Under the pieces are notes generated by a model. The model was not told the DNA's origin. It saw nothing but the letters and a program-made list of their open reading frames with translations, and made no database searches. Position numbers and translations under genes: made by a program. From Warburgia ugandensis (taxonomy: Eukaryota > Streptophyta > Magnoliopsida > Canellales > Canellaceae), in NCBI GenBank assembly GCA_035236585.1, contig CP141128.1, positions 26,317,618 to 26,381,617 of the forward strand: a stretch of 64,000 nt of DNA. Direction: 5' to 3'. Shown here piece after piece: positions 24,259-36,873 of this stretch. The first letter of the stretch is position 1; every line of letters begins with the position of its first letter.

Positions 24259-24734
24259 GCACAGAGAAGGAGGGAAAGAAGCTCAAGACCATAAAGGACT
24301 GAGAGGATTAAAGCTTGAAGATCTAAGAGTAAGACAGTAGAAGATTTAAAGAAAATAAGAAAATCAGAGTATGTATTTGAAGATATGTAATTTTTCCTTA
24401 TTTGAGAGTGTATTGTATTGAGTGTTTTTAATGTAAGGTGAGGTTCGAAGTTTGGATTATGTAATTTTGGACAATGAGTTGTAACCTAACACAAGGCTGT
24501 GTATGAGTGAACCACTGGATGAATCCTGGTATTCAATAAAAATTTATTTTATAAGAAATGGCTATGTGTATTATGTATCTTCCAGTGAGACTTGGGTTTT
24601 GTTCAAAATGAATTTAAATGAAAAGAATTTCCGCTGCATTGTTTGATTTTATTTTTTTTTACACATTTAAGGGCCCTTCCTTTGAACAAATGCATTATAA
24701 AATGTGTTTTAAAAACCCGGGTCCTCACAAATAC

Positions 24735-25430
24735 TATCCCACTTTGTACCATAAAATGACACTTTTCCCAGTTTAAAACAAAAGTTTTCTCCTAACACCT
24801 TGCTAGAACCAACTTTAAGTGGTGCAAGAACTCATCACATGATGACCCTAATATTGAGAAGTCATCGATAAACACCTCAAGGAACCTTTCTATCATGTCT
24901 GAGAAAATGCTTAACATACACCTTTGAAATGAAGTTGGAGCGTTACAAAGCCCAAAAGGCATACATCTGTAAGCGAAGGTTCCAAAAGGGTAGGTGAAGT
25001 GGTCATCTCTTGATCCTCTGGTGCCATAAGAATCTGGTTGTAGCTAGAGTATCCATCTAGAAAATAATAATAGCTATGTCCAGCCAACCTCTCTAGCATT
25101 TGGTTAATAAAGGGTAGAGGAAAATGATCTTTCCTCGTGACCGCATTCAACTTTTGATTGTCAATACAAAATCTCCACCCGATGGTCATGCAGGTAGCTA
25201 CTAACTCGTTATCCTCATTTTTGACTACCACAACCCTAGATTTCTTAGGTACAACCTAAATGGGGCTGACCTAAGTACTATCAAAGATAGGGTATATGAA
25301 GCCAACATCTAAGAGCTTTAGGACTTCATCTCTAACCACATCCTTCATGTGGGGGTTCAGTCATCTTTGGGTTTCCGTAGAAGGTTTTGCATTTTCTTCT
25401 AGATGTATTCTATGCATGCATACAATTGGA
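24735..25430 (-). pseudogene. Reverse transcriptase N-terminal and catalytic part (element E)
   Basis: Minus strand: 'DEVLKLLDVGFIYPIFDST', 'VVPKKSRVVVVKNEDNELVA', 'GWRFCIDNQKLNAVTRKDHF', 'PLPFINQMLERLAGHSYYYF', 'LDGYSSYNQILMAPEDQE' (first catalytic Asp in LDGYS), then frameshifted to 'FIDDFSILGSS', the catalytic FIDD box, and 'KCHFMVQSGIV' at the F insertion. The open piece is 24911-25231. Fingers and palm are almost complete, making this the best-preserved RT in the window apart from stops, a frameshift near 25010 and the F insertion. Confidence 0.92.
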
Positions 25431-25937
25431 CTAATCCCTTTAATGTCTGCTATCGTCCACCTTAGAGCAGTTTTATGTTCCTTAAGAACAACTAAAAGCT
25501 TACCCTCCTGTTCTTTATCTAAATCTGATTCTATTATTACAGGTAAGGTTTCATCTAGGCCTAAGTATGAATATTGAATATCTCATCTTATTAGGCAAGG
25601 GTTTTAGGTCCAAAAATGGTGGTTGCTCTATTGAGGGTGTGTGGACAGATTTAGAAGGTGGGTGTGGTTCCACATAAGGACCCCACTTGGAGGTATCCAT
25701 GATTGGTGCAATATCTACAAGATTGTTTACCTCCTCAATTGACTGGTCTATATCAAATTCTCCATTAAAGTGCATGAGACAGGCCTTCAGTGGGCCAAAG
25801 ATGGACAACGATGAATGAATGTCATTAATTAGACTTTCAATCAAATTGACATCACAGGAATCATCGAGCTCTAAATGTTGCTGATCGGCATTAAAGACAT
25901 TAAGCTTAACCTTCATGTTGCTGAATGATAGTTTCAT
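25431..25937 (-). pseudogene. Protease-RT linker of element E
   Basis: Open frame of 128 aa (25551-25937) between protease and RT, with 'VKLNVFNADQQHLELDDSCD', 'DIAPIMDTSKWGPYVEPHPP' and 'LDLKPLPNKMRYSI', the low-complexity linker seen in this position of Athila-type pol, ending before the 'TALGWTI..I..I' type region. A single copy is present here, whereas element C has four tandem copies of the equivalent segment. Confidence 0.85.
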
Positions 25938-28144
25938 TACACCATTCCTATAGTTAATAATGACATTGGATGTTGCTAAGAATGGAGGTCCAAGGATGAT
26001 TGGGATCTAATTACCAGGATTAGATATAGGTCAGGTGTCTAGTACAATGAAATCAATAGGATAATAAAGCTTCTCCACCTATATCAAGACATCTCCAACC
26101 AAACTATGAGGTATTTTGACTAACCTATCAGCTAATTGTAGCATAGTGGTGGTTGGTTTTAACTCACTGAGTTTTAGTTGCTCATAGATAGAGTATGGCA
26201 ACAAGTTAACACCAGCCCCTAAGTCAAGAAGTGCTCTATCTATGACATGATCTCCAATGATGCAAGTAATTGTAGAACATCCTGGGTCTCTAAACTTTGG
26301 TGGGGTCTTGTGTTGAATTAAAGTACTTACCTGCTCGGTGAGGAAAGCTTTCTTTTGTACATTCAACTTTCTTTTTCTTGTGTAGAGCTCTTTTAAGAAC
26401 TTAGCATAGGCAGGGATGTCATTAATTGCATTGAGCAATGATATATTGATTTGTACATGTTTAAATACCTCCATCAACTCATTGAAGTTTGTTCCCTTCC
26501 TAGCTTTGTTTAGTAATTGGGGAAAAGGGGCTTTAGACACATAAGGTGCCTCCATTATAGGTTCTACATGGTTTTTCTGTCTCTTCTCTATCTCTTGTGT
26601 TTTAGTTGCCTCTTTCTCCTTTGCAATTTCCTTAGCTCGCCCTTCTTTGTTATTGATATGATGACTACTCCTAAGGGTGGTTATGGACTTGGTATGCTCA
26701 TGAGGGTTAATGTTTTGAGAACTTGACCCTATCTCAAATTGACCCTTAGGGTTAAGGATGGGCTGACTAGGGAACTGACCCTTTCCTCTATTATATAGTT
26801 CAGCTGATAATTGGCTTACCTGCATGTCTAGTTTGGGTAGGGCTTGGGAATTGATATTTAGAACCCTTTATGTTTTTTCATTTTTTTTTGTTATCATGCT
26901 CTCAATTTCATCCTCTAAAGATAGTTTCTTTGGTTGCTAAGGTTGTTGGAAGCTAAGTGGTTGTTGAGGAACTATAACCCTAGGAGGAAAATTGTGGGTA
27001 GGAGGTTCACTGGTGGTCCCCCTTGGTGATTATTCTTTGACCAGGAAAGATTGGGATGCCTAGCCCATCCAGGATTGTGGGTCTTAAAATACAGGTTGTT
27101 GCTAGGTTGGGGATATGCATTCAATGCATTCACTTAGTCTATAAGATATTCATGGAATACTTTATTGGATGGATAAGGTGAGGTTAAATGAGTTGGACTA
27201 AAACAAGTAGCGCATACCCCTTATGGAGGTTTATGGGATAATGTAGTAGCCATGAAAGATTAAAACATAGTTTCAAGCTTGTCCATTCTTCCACTTAATT
27301 TTTCAACGACAGAGTCTAGCTTATGGGATAGATCAGTATGCACTCCTATCTCATAGAGACCTCCTTTCTTAATGGGCTAGTTAGTTCTTTCTCTCCTATT
27401 TGAATAATCCCATTGCTGAGAATTATCAGCCACTATCTGAAAGAATTCCCATGCCTCACTTTCATCCTTTAACATTAGGGTCCCTCCACTCGCTGCATCT
27501 ATCATTTGTTTATTTTGAGGTATCAATGTCTCATAGAAGTATTAAACTTCCTACCATTTCTCAAATCCATGATGAGGGCATTTATGTAGCAGTTCATTCC
27601 ACTGTTCCCAACATTCATAATATTTTTTCATCATCACTTTGTTGGAAATTGATAATTTCATGACGAAGGGCATGTGTTTTGTGAGCATGGAAGAACTTGT
27701 TCAAAAACTTCTTAGACAATTGGTCCCATGTATGAATGGAACCTACCTCCAAGGAATTAAGCCATGACTTGGCTTTGTCCTTAAATGAGACCTAAGCCTA
27801 ATAGAGTCATTCAAAATGTTTCGAAACCTAAATGTGGCACAAATATGAAGGAACTCCTTAATATGTAAGTACGAATCTTCACGGTCTCGACCATTAAAGG
27901 TAGGGAGTAATTGAATGACTCCCAACTTTAACTCAAAGTGGTCGGCGTTTGTGGGATGTAAAGCTATGCAAGTTGGGGAATTAAGTTGTAGAGGTGCATA
28001 AAAATCTCTAATTATTTTGTGCTCAATCTCTACTGGTGGTTCAGCCATGGGGATAGGAACTAAGTTTCTATCCCCTTGTTGTTGGATGAGTTGAATCTCT
28101 AGGTCTAAAGGTACTAACTCTGTGTTCTGGGATAGACACCACAT
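25938..28144 (-). pseudogene. Gag and protease of element E
   Basis: Gag forms the particle; the aspartic protease cuts the polyprotein. Minus strand from 28144: 'LVPLDLEIQLIQQ', 'AEPPVEIEHKIIRDFYAPLQ', 'HFELKLGVIQLLPTFNGRDR', 'YLHIKEFLHICATFRFRNIL', the retrotransposon gag core (open 27743-28144). After several stopped frames the C-terminal gag and protease form the longest clear TE frame in the window (26079-26825, 248 aa): 'ITTLRSSHHINNKE', 'EAPYVSKAPFPQLL', 'KKAFLTEQVSTLIQHKTPPK', 'GDHVIDRALLDLGAGVNLLP' with active-site D-L-G-A-G in place of the usual D-x-G-A-S, and 'LQLADRLVKIPHSLVGDVLI'. It continues to 25938 after a stop. Confidence 0.9.
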
Positions 28145-29275
28145 AAACTATCCTAATCTAAATGCTGGCTCTAACTCTATATGATGTAGAAACAAAAGGC
28201 ACAATCAAACAATCCTTAGGGTAATAAGCAATATTTTGACTTTCTTGAATTTGCATGAGGACAATTCTTTTAAATTAGCTAATCTAGCACTCCTCCTCTC
28301 TTTCAGATTTGACTATTGCTTACCAGTTAGGTTCTACGCATGGTGGTTTATACAATCCTCATGTAAGGAGGCGTTTAGATCTCAACAAACGTCAACAGAA
28401 GGCATGGGAAAATCACTTGGATTTTAAGACACCCACTACAACCACAATGCTCAAAAGCCACTAAATTGACAATAGATTGCGTCTTAGTAAAAGGGTCCTA
28501 CGAGCATGAGATGTCCTTATAGGTCTTTTCTAATTATTTTTAAGTTAACTTGAAAGGTAGGGTTGGGTGCTTGTGGTGATTTATCCTAGGTGGGCCAAGG
28601 AGTGGTGACGAAATCCTCCCTTGATCTTGTGGCATTGGGTGCCTCTTAATAATTAATTTTCACACTCCATGGCAATTCGATCAACATATATATCACCTTA
28701 AAGTAGTAAATGTGCCCTCAGAATGCAATTAAAATAGTAAATTAATGTAAAACCTTAAAAATGCAACAATTATCAAATATGCTTTCTATGTGCAATTATT
28801 CTACCAAACAATGCAAGATTATTCTAAATGCAAACCTTAATCTAAGAAATAAAAGGAATGAGGGATACTTATAGTGGGGTTTTTGATGGAGATCAAGTGT
28901 ATGCCACCTTATCCCCACAATTGCCCTATATTATACAATCCTTTTAAAATTGAAATGAAAATTGCAAATTATAAAGATTCTCACTACAAGATTCACTCAA
29001 AAGAAAAGGAAAATCCTATTCTAGGAAAGTAGGAAATTTTTTATTTTGGTGAAGATCCACTAGCCAATTTCCTCCACTTTCTAATTTCTTAAAAAAAAAA
29101 AAAAAAAACAGAAATAGGTACCAAATTCAGGAAACAAGGTGATTATGCACTAAGAAAATTGAAAAATACACCCAAAAATGCTAAATGTATGCAATTCCGA
29201 AAAAAATTTATTTTTTATTTATTTTTTGGATATTTTTGGATTTTTAATTAAATTTTTTTAAAAATCCATTGCAGG
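28145..29275 (-). other. Untranslated leader of element E
   Basis: About 1.1 kb between primer site and gag, AT-rich, no open frame supported. It matches in reverse complement the leader of element C: 'CCCCACTATAAG' and 'TTTTGAGTGAA.CTTGTAGTGAG' occur in both (28870-29010 here, 33515-33655 in C). An A18 run lies at 29091-29108. Confidence 0.75.
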
Positions 29276-29293
29276 TCCCTGACAAAGGTGCTA
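29276..29293 (-). promoter_or_regulatory. Primer-binding site of element E
   Basis: On the minus strand TAGCACCTTTGTCAGGGA, a decayed form of TGGCGCCGTTGCCGGGGA, the Asp-tRNA primer site known from Athila-type elements. It lies ten bases from the inner end of the 5' LTR and fixes the minus orientation. Confidence 0.8.
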
Positions 29294-29303
29294 AAAACTT
29301 TAT

Positions 29304-29946
29304 TGAGTTTTCTACAAGTGTACAGGCTATTGTAGTGTAGTGTGTGCCAGTATGGGTCAATCCCACAAGGACTAGCTTTAAGAATTTATAGTTTAAATAA
29401 AATTTAAATATTTAAAAATTAAAATTAAATGAAAGAAATTAATAGAAAGTGCAATCAAACTTTAGATGTATTTAATCACTAAAATTATAGAAGTCCAATC
29501 CAAAAACATAGAAATTTAACTAAAGAAACAAGAAAATCCCACTTCCCTAAACTAATTATCATCAATTTATTTAGATATAGGCTCATAAACTTTGATCAAC
29601 CTTCATCAGTCTCTTCTTGGTGCTTATGATTGATGATCCACTGGATGGATTAGGCAGATTCCATAAAATATAAGGGATTTGGGCTAAATCAGAAGTTTGA
29701 GATTTGGATGATTTAGATCAATTTTTGGAGTTTAGATTAAACATCAAAGACATTAATCATGCTAGGAAGTATCCTAAGAACAAGATCTAAAGAGGAATTG
29801 AAATTCTTATGTGAAAAAGTTAAACAAAAAAAGATATCTTGTTTGTTCAAGCATAACCATTGATGAGGTAAAGCTTTAATCAAAAAAGGGTTCGGTTTAG
29901 ACTGTTCCTGGAATTAACTGAGAAGAAGCACAAAACATGACAAGAC
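29304..29946 (-). repeat. Truncated 5' LTR of element E
   Basis: The inner ~640 bp of the LTR, aligning with 14124 to about 14765 (shared words TAATAGAAAGTGCAATCAAA, TGATGATCCACT, GGATTAGGCAGATTCCATA, AACAAGATCTAAAGAG). The outer ~1.6 kb is missing and the sequence passes at about 29947 into LTR D, so one deletion removed LTR and neighbouring D sequence together. Confidence 0.82.
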
Positions 29947-30833
29947 AGGAGTCCGTTCATCACGGTACCTATGACATAGATGCATCCCAATCATGGGGAG
30001 GCATCTAGGGCGCAGGGCGGACCGACAGAATTGCGATAGTCCGATCTATACCATTCAATCAGTCCTAACTCAGATCAATGCCTAAGATCATCCAAAAGTT
30101 TACTATTTTTATATATCCTAGGGTTTTGAGGTCCCTCGATCTCATTGGACAGCTCAGATCTTTCATTTGAGCTATCCTTAAGATGATTCCCACTAGAAGT
30201 CACCAATTCTAGTTCACCGGCGATGCTTGATGGAAAAACTAGTCCGATGAGGAGGAAAAGGGAAAAGAAAAGGAAAAGTAGGATGAGAAGCTTACCAGGC
30301 TTGCCTGAGAGGAAAGGAAGTGAATTTGTTAGGTGCAATCATTTTGTGTTTGTTGGAAAACTTGAGTTGCCAAAAAATCAAGGGAAGGGGAAAACTAGAG
30401 GGAAAGAGGGGAGAAGGGAAAGAGGAGAGGGAGAGGGAGAGGGACAAGAAAAAGGGGATAGAGGAGAGTGTGATGGGGGTGAAGAGGGGGACCTTTATCA
30501 ATGCGCAATCACTGACTTTCTCCACCATCAATGGAGTCGGAGATGGAAGGGGTGCCATTATAAAAAATTGCTCCTCTAATTTTCTTTTTTAATTTATCAC
30601 AATGCCCTTATACTTAAAAGTTTCGTAATTTTCTCATCCTAACTCCGTTTTCAGTGTTCTTTGTGTCATTGGATTTCATTTTTTGAGTGAAATATAATTA
30701 TGAGGATATTTCTAACAAATTTAACTTTTAAAAAATCTCATTTCTAAAATTCAAATTTTTTATAAAACATTCATCCTTCTATTCCATCCAATTTTCCAAA
30801 ATAAACTAGGATTTAAAAATTAGGGTAGTTGCA
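29947..30833 (-). repeat. Tekay-type LTR D, second part
   Basis: Starts inside the LTR at the CATCACGGTACC block (compare CATCACGGTTCC at about 35890) and ends GTTGCA at 30833, native start TGCAAC. It includes the U3 block (30631-30680, CTCCGTTTTCAGTGTTCTTT on the plus strand). About 1 kb of D between 14123 and here is lost. A purine-rich part (30240-30500) gives overlapping chance frames on both strands. The right TSD is AATCA (30834-30838). Confidence 0.8.
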
Positions 30834-33265
30834 AATCAAAATGTCAAGCTTGATTGAGATAAGAATTGAGGCCATTCATGAGATTTCCTAGTCTAATTAG
30901 GAAACTTAAGCAAGCCAAAGGCTAAATGACATCAATCGAAGGTGTGATAAAGGTTCAAGATCATCCTCATGAGCAAGAAGGCATTTGAAGAAGTAAAAGG
31001 TAGCTGGAAATAAACCTAAGCCTAATCCATGCATTTCCACTACTTTGCATGAGATCCATTCAAGCTACTTGGTCATTAAAGCCATGAAAAAAGTGTGATA
31101 AGCCATATGAGCTACTCAAGCCTTGAAGCCACTTAAGCCACTAAGGAATGAGCTATCCAAGTGAACCACCAAACCAAGGAGGAGTGCCACTTGGAGCTAC
31201 ACGATTGGAGCATCAATTCAAGCAACTTTCCTATGTTAAAAGTGTAATTTCAAAGAATTTTGTGAGATTAAGGTAAAAGGCAAGATGATCATGCATTAAG
31301 AGACCCATCAAGAGAGGAAAATCCACTTTCCTAACCCATTTCCCATCCCTAATCCACCATTCATCTTAAGGTTCCATGCTTTCAAGTCAAGGAAGGAGCC
31401 ATCATCCAAGAGGAGGACCCCCCCTTGCTTAGTTGGGAAGATCAAGTGGTTTCCTAATTAGAAAACCCTAGATCTAAGTCCATAAAACATGCAAAAACCC
31501 TAAGTATTTTTCTAGATTTTCCTCCTTTCTTTCCTATTTTCCCACTCTTCCCACCATTCAAATTCCATCAAATTAGGAGGGTGGAGAGCCACTTTCCTTC
31601 CATGGAAAATAACACGTCTCCCCTTACAAAATTAATAACCAGCTAGCTCATCACCTCCTGTCTCTCTTATGTCATCTTTATGACATCTTTCCTACCTAAA
31701 TTTTCTCCTCCAAAATTCTTTCTAACCTACCTCATTCAATACCCTAACCCTAGAGCCACTTTCCTTTTGGACTCACTCTTTCCTAAGTTAGGAACCCACT
31801 CATCTGTATATACCCCCATGGTCATACCAATTTTCCAATTAAAGGTGGGTGAGACACCTTGAAATATAGCTTCTTTTGGTACTTTGTTACTGGTAGACTT
31901 TGGGACTTTGTTGGTGCTTTTCTTCCTTTAGTTTTATACTTATTGTATTGTTTAATTGCTCTCCAATTCAGGTTAGTAGTTTACTATTTAATTTCATTGC
32001 TCTAAGTTTTCCTTATTTTGTTCCTTAGATTACATGCAACTTTCCAGCCTTCAATCCTCCTCCTTTCTTGCTTCAATTCTCTAGATTTTCTTTATTAGTC
32101 AACCGAGATTTAAGTTAGTTATTCTCTAGTAGTGACAGCCAAGAGAATAGCTAGCTTAGAAATTGGAAATCCCCTCTTGAATTCCACATTTTTTTCTTGT
32201 TCACCACATTAGTTTAGGTCAATTTTCCCTTAGCTCATTCACCCTTTTAGTCTTCTTTTCTCTCAATTTTGTTTCATACATTTCTTTGCCTATCAGTATA
32301 ATTTATATTATGATCTTGATATTGATGTTTTTTTGTAGTTTAGATATAGTTTTAAAAGCTTGAACAATGTGCAATCTCCAAAGTTGTACATAGTTTTATG
32401 CACATAATTTTGGTGTAATTTGGCATTGATTCAATAAAGTTCATTGAGGTTTCTTGTAATGGAATTTTTTTTTATCAATAAACTTTGAATTTAGGTTTTT
32501 TATTTGCATAGAAGTTATAGCTTCAATAGCTTCCTCATGCTTGAACCATCCGTGCAATCCTTGGATCATGCGCATGGTACTAGGTCACTTTCCTTTTTTG
32601 GTTTTTGCTTAATTTAGTTTGGTAGTAGATAATTCATTGTTTGAATATTATTTTATATTTAAAAATTTTCCTTTTTGATTTTTGGGAAAGTTCCACCTTT
32701 AGGAAGTTTCAAGATTTAGAAAGTAAATTACTAAGTCTCTTTAATTGTAGTTTCCATTCACATGAATGTTTCTAATTTCTTGTTAAAGTTAGATAGATAT
32801 CATTGGTTACTTTTTTTTGTATGTTAGTTCATAAGTTTCCTACTTTGGTTTTAGAGAGTTCTATTTTTTAAAATCTTTTAATTCTAGTTTAAGAAAGTGT
32901 TTATTTAAGAATGTTTCCATTTTAGTAGTTTCCTTAAGTTAAGTTGCTTAGTTTGATTTATTCTAATTTAGCATTAGTTTCCTTTAGTTTTTTTCATGTT
33001 ATTTAGGTAAGTTTCCATTTTAATTGCTTATCTTTGATTTTAGAAAATTTCTTTTAATTCTAATTTCTAATTCCATGTATGTTTCCTTCTTAGTTTGTTT
33101 TAATTTCTTAGGTTAATCACATCTCTATCTCTCTGGCTGAAGTTAATTATTCCAAGTATATTCTAATCCATTATAATTCTATGAGATTCCTCATGGAATC
33201 ATCCATGCTTGCGTGAAAATGTAGCATTGATTCTTGCACTTGCGAGTAATTTTAAAGCTACACCA
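30834..33265 (+). repeat. Main part of the 5' LTR of element C
   Basis: Continues the LTR begun at 13082 and aligns with 52586-54852 of the 3' LTR along its length (AAGCTTGATTGAGATAAGAATT, TGACATCAATC.AAGGTGTGAT, AGCCAAGAGAATAGCTAGCTT, GTAATTTTAAAGCT.CACCA). It ends ...CACCA at 33265, six bases before the primer site. Rich in T in its right half. The chance frame 31680-31862 is repeated at 53057-53329 but is inside the LTR and has no known homology. Confidence 0.9.
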
Positions 33266-33271
33266 AGTTTT

Positions 33272-33289
33272 TGGCATTGTTGCTAGGGA
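33272..33289 (+). promoter_or_regulatory. Primer-binding site of element C
   Basis: TGGCATTGTTGCTAGGGA against the Asp-tRNA site TGGCGCCGTTGCCGGGGA used by Athila-type elements; the changes are G/C to A/T, as expected from decay of methylated sites. Six bases from the LTR end; sets the plus orientation. Confidence 0.85.
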
Positions 33290-33911
33290 ATCACAACGGA
33301 TTTGTGGTTGACCTTTATTTAGATTGTTTATCTTTAGTCATAGTCTTGAGTTGCATTAAATAATGATTTTTGCATTACATCCACATAGTTTGCTAATTCT
33401 TCATAAATTATCTATTTTACTTGTTTTGTGCTAGAGGATTTTGGCAAGGGAGCAATGGTGATCCTATGGACCAAAGCTTCATTAAGTTTGATTGATTTCT
33501 TAGATTAGATTTTCCTTTTTGAGTGAACTTGTAGTGAGGCCTATTGTAACCTACAATTTCTTCATTCCAATTTTAAATGGGTTGTATTAAAACAGGACAA
33601 GTGTGTGGCTTAGAGGCCAACACTTTATATTCATAAAAATCCCCACTATAAGCACCCCTCACTTTGATTTACTTGTCCATTTAGGTTGCATTTAGTATGA
33701 TTTGCATATTGGTTGGTAGTGTAACTCATTTACTATAGGGTCATTCATCTTAATCGTTGCATCTTATTTATGGTTGTTTCATTAACAAGTGCCTATTTAA
33801 CCAGTGGTGGGATAGTATATAGGTTACATTAGTCCGCATTCTTTTACTTACATTACACTATTACTGCTTTATAGTGGATGAAACATATTGCTAATAAGGG
33901 TCCCATAGGAA
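33290..33911 (+). other. Untranslated leader of element C, first part
   Basis: AT-rich, no supported frame. Matches the E leader in reverse complement. Interrupted by element H at 33917; resumes at 43444. CCCTC at 33912-33916 is the H target site. Confidence 0.8.
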
Positions 33912-33916
33912 CCCTC

Positions 33917-36873
33917 TGTGACGACCTGAGTTTTCACATGCATTTGTAAATGCAAAACTAAATCCTAATGCGGGATTGATCCCTATTTGAAAATAATTTT
34001 ATAAAAACAATGCAATGCAGCGAAAAAATCTTTCATTGTATATTCATTTTGAAAACCCCGAGTGTCATTTGCTTTCAAGATGAACAAAGTGGTTTCAAAA
34101 ATTACGGTAATCATAAATGTCTTCCCAAGTCTATCTAGTCACTACTCACAGTCCAACTGTAGTAATTACAGATACATGTCCTAAGGATAGATCATATACT
34201 TACATTTGTACTTGTCTTCTCTTCATTCATTTGATCGTACTACTAACATTTTCTGAAGCTTCTTCTAATCTTGTGTGGGGCTAATTTGTAAAAGTAATAT
34301 ATTTGGGTGAGTATTCCTCATACTCAGTAGGTGATCTGATGCTACTATTTTGAAAACATAACATGTACCATACATGGTTTCAAAAGAGGCTTTGCATGTG
34401 AAACATCATGCAATTTCTTTTGTATAAACATATATTTTTGTGCATAAATCATACACTTGTTTTACACACTTTCAATCATGAGAGCTTTTATCAAAATCTG
34501 AAAATCAACAATATAAATATTACGAAAATTAAAGAGCAGTGATTACTCAATCCATGTACTAAGATCTCAGCGAAAACATCAAGCTGATTAGTCAATGAAT
34601 CATAAAATAATCATACTAATGAAATTCTTAAAATAGTAATCGATCAAAGCAGATGATAGCATCACTATGGATATCATGCACATAGTTCTCTTGGCGAACA
34701 CATCACTCCAACTGGCCACGAGTATTCGTATACAACCATCTCAATGCTATATGCATATCGATAACACTTAAATCATAGGGTCAACTATGCTCACGATCAG
34801 AACACATCTGGAATCGTGTGTCTTCAGTATCTAGAGTCAAGTCCACCATAGCCTCCACATCGACTATGGATATGTCTTCGAAAAGGGTGCCCTGAACACC
34901 TCCAGTGGTCGTCCCTATTTACCACAGCAGTTGAGGAAGGGACAATGCCATTTTGGCAATGATACCTTCCACTTTCTGTGGTAGAGGCTAGGAGGCCAAC
35001 CCCGTACATATACAATCTCTCAGCATGGTGCCCACCAGGCTCAATAGACCAAAAATATAAATACATGAACCCCAATCTCAATCATTGTAAATCATGCAAT
35101 CTATGCAATGAGTTCCAAAACATGTGAGCAATGCATATAAATATGCATATATTCCGAATCTCAATCATCACAAATCGTGCAATTCATGTAACTAATTCCA
35201 AAACATGTATGCAGTGCTTATATAAAGACTATTTACCAAATGTGCAATTGCATGCAAGATCATAAGGAAAATCTGCATAGTCATTATGAGAATATCAAAT
35301 CGCAAAAAGCATACTAAACAAGATCATCAGGATTAAATAAATCAATTAGAGTTTGGAAATACATTTGAAAACTTAACAATATCAGACTACCTACCTTGAT
35401 CGTCATTACTTAGCTCACGTTACTCTTTAATTCGAATACTAGAGCACCTTTGTGAGGTCCTGGATGTTATTTAGACATAAGACTTCAAGTATTATTTCCT
35501 ATTCTTTATACATTAGCAAGTAGATTCACAGCTCAATAGCTAGATCTACACTATAGGCTATAGATTTCTGATTTGTGGGTTTCTAAGGGTTGCTTTATGT
35601 AATTTAGGGTTGATCTTGGACTAATGATGTCTTAAGACGTCTAATAGATCAATTAATGAGATCCGATCATAGTTGATCTTGTAGATCCATGAAATCTCAA
35701 TGGTTTTCAAGCTATAGTTGCCTTGAACAGTCTTATGATCCTAAATTTTATTATATGGGTAGATCCACATAGTAAATACGAATGCAACGGTTCTTTCGGA
35801 TCATTGATTGGAGTTATATAGATTCTTAATTGCATTTTTAGTGTCGCGAATCAATGAACGAACTAGATTTGTTCCTATTGGGCCCACGCATCACGGTTCC
35901 TAGGACTCGTGTGCGTCCCAATCAAATTGAGACCACGCTAGCATGCTTGTGCATGCTGAATGACACTCCAGGGAGTGCGTCCTAGACGGCGTCATGTACG
36001 TGCATCTTCAGCGCAGGCAACGAGCATCATGGTTCCTAGGACACTCGTGCATCCCGGTCGAATAGGGACTGCGCTCGAAGACTGTCCCAAAGGGGCAAGT
36101 TCTCGACCGCGTTATGCATTGCATCCCCAAGATGTGTCTGGTTTGATGGATTGCTAGATCCATTGACTCTAGGTTTCCTCCAGAAATTTTTGGCCTGGAA
36201 AAACCAAATCCGGCATGGATTTGACTTGGAAAAAGGAAAAATCAGAGGGAGGGGATGAGGGCTTACCTAGGCAGCCTGAGATGGCATCCCCTTTTTGCTA
36301 ATGGTGTGATTTCTCCCATTTCCATTGGAAAACTAGGCTGAACCAATTAGAGAAGAGGGGAAAATGATGCTCGAAGGAAGAGGGGAGGGGGCTTTTTATA
36401 ACCGGTGAAGGCGGTGCCGCCATTTTTTCTGGCGCCTCACTACAGAGACCGTGCAGTGCACCAGTTGGAAGAGGAAGGCGGTGGAGAGGAAGGCAGTGCT
36501 GGAAGTCAGCTGGTTGGAGGAGGAAGACTCGTGAGGGGGGTGTTGTTATCAAAACGATCCCCTGAGTTTTCAGTCCCTAAGTGTTTTGAATTCAATTTAC
36601 AAAAATGCCCTCCATCTTCAAAAACCCATAACTTGATCACACGAACTCCGTTTTTAGTGTTCTTTGAGGCGTTGGATTTCATTTCGAGCATATAATCTAA
36701 TTTTGTAGGTATTTATCATAGATTCTTTCATTTCATATTTTAATTAAAATAGAACATTTAATGTAGTTAATTACATATATTGATTTTTAAAATAATCTAT
36801 ATCAATTTAATAAATGGCAAACATATAGTTGGTAAAGTGATACAAAAGAGCTTAAAAATTTTGAGTCATTACA
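33917..36873 (-). repeat. 3' LTR of element H (native orientation)
   Basis: TGTGACGACCTGAG...GAGTCATTACA. It carries the terminal hairpin TGAGTAT (34308-34314)/ATACTCA (34320-34326), a GC-richer stretch 35880-36160, a TATA box TATAAAAAG on the minus strand (36392-36400) and the U3 block 36641-36680. Frames 34824-35081, 35960-36157 and 36298-36695 are chance frames within it. Confidence 0.9.
36392..36400 (-). promoter_or_regulatory. TATA box of H 3' LTR
   Basis: TATAAAAAG on the minus strand about 470 bp from the native LTR start; conserved in the partner LTR at 42972-42980. Confidence 0.6.

Larger units (their letters stand above)
19704..24729 (+). mobile_element. Solo LTR F, 5.0 kb, Tekay-like
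   Basis: 5026 bp, TGTAACACCCC...CCCGGGTCCTCACA, flanked by perfect TSDs AATAC (19699-19703 and 24730-24734), inserted in the RT of element E. Ends match S1 in form. It holds a single TATA box, a single terminal hairpin and no second set of LTR ends, so it reads as one LTR, almost twice the length of S1, S2 and the H LTRs. The extra length includes a ~323-bp direct repeat (21050-21720) and a GATCC-type minisatellite (23278-23496). A U3 block at 20014-20055 resembles that of the shorter LTRs. No coding sequence; the 63-aa frame 20757-20948 is not supported. Confidence 0.9.

Noticed and set aside
30223-30592. Charged Arg/Glu-rich open frames
   Set aside because: Translation of a GGAGAGGGA-type purine stretch inside LTR D; the opposite strand is equally open.
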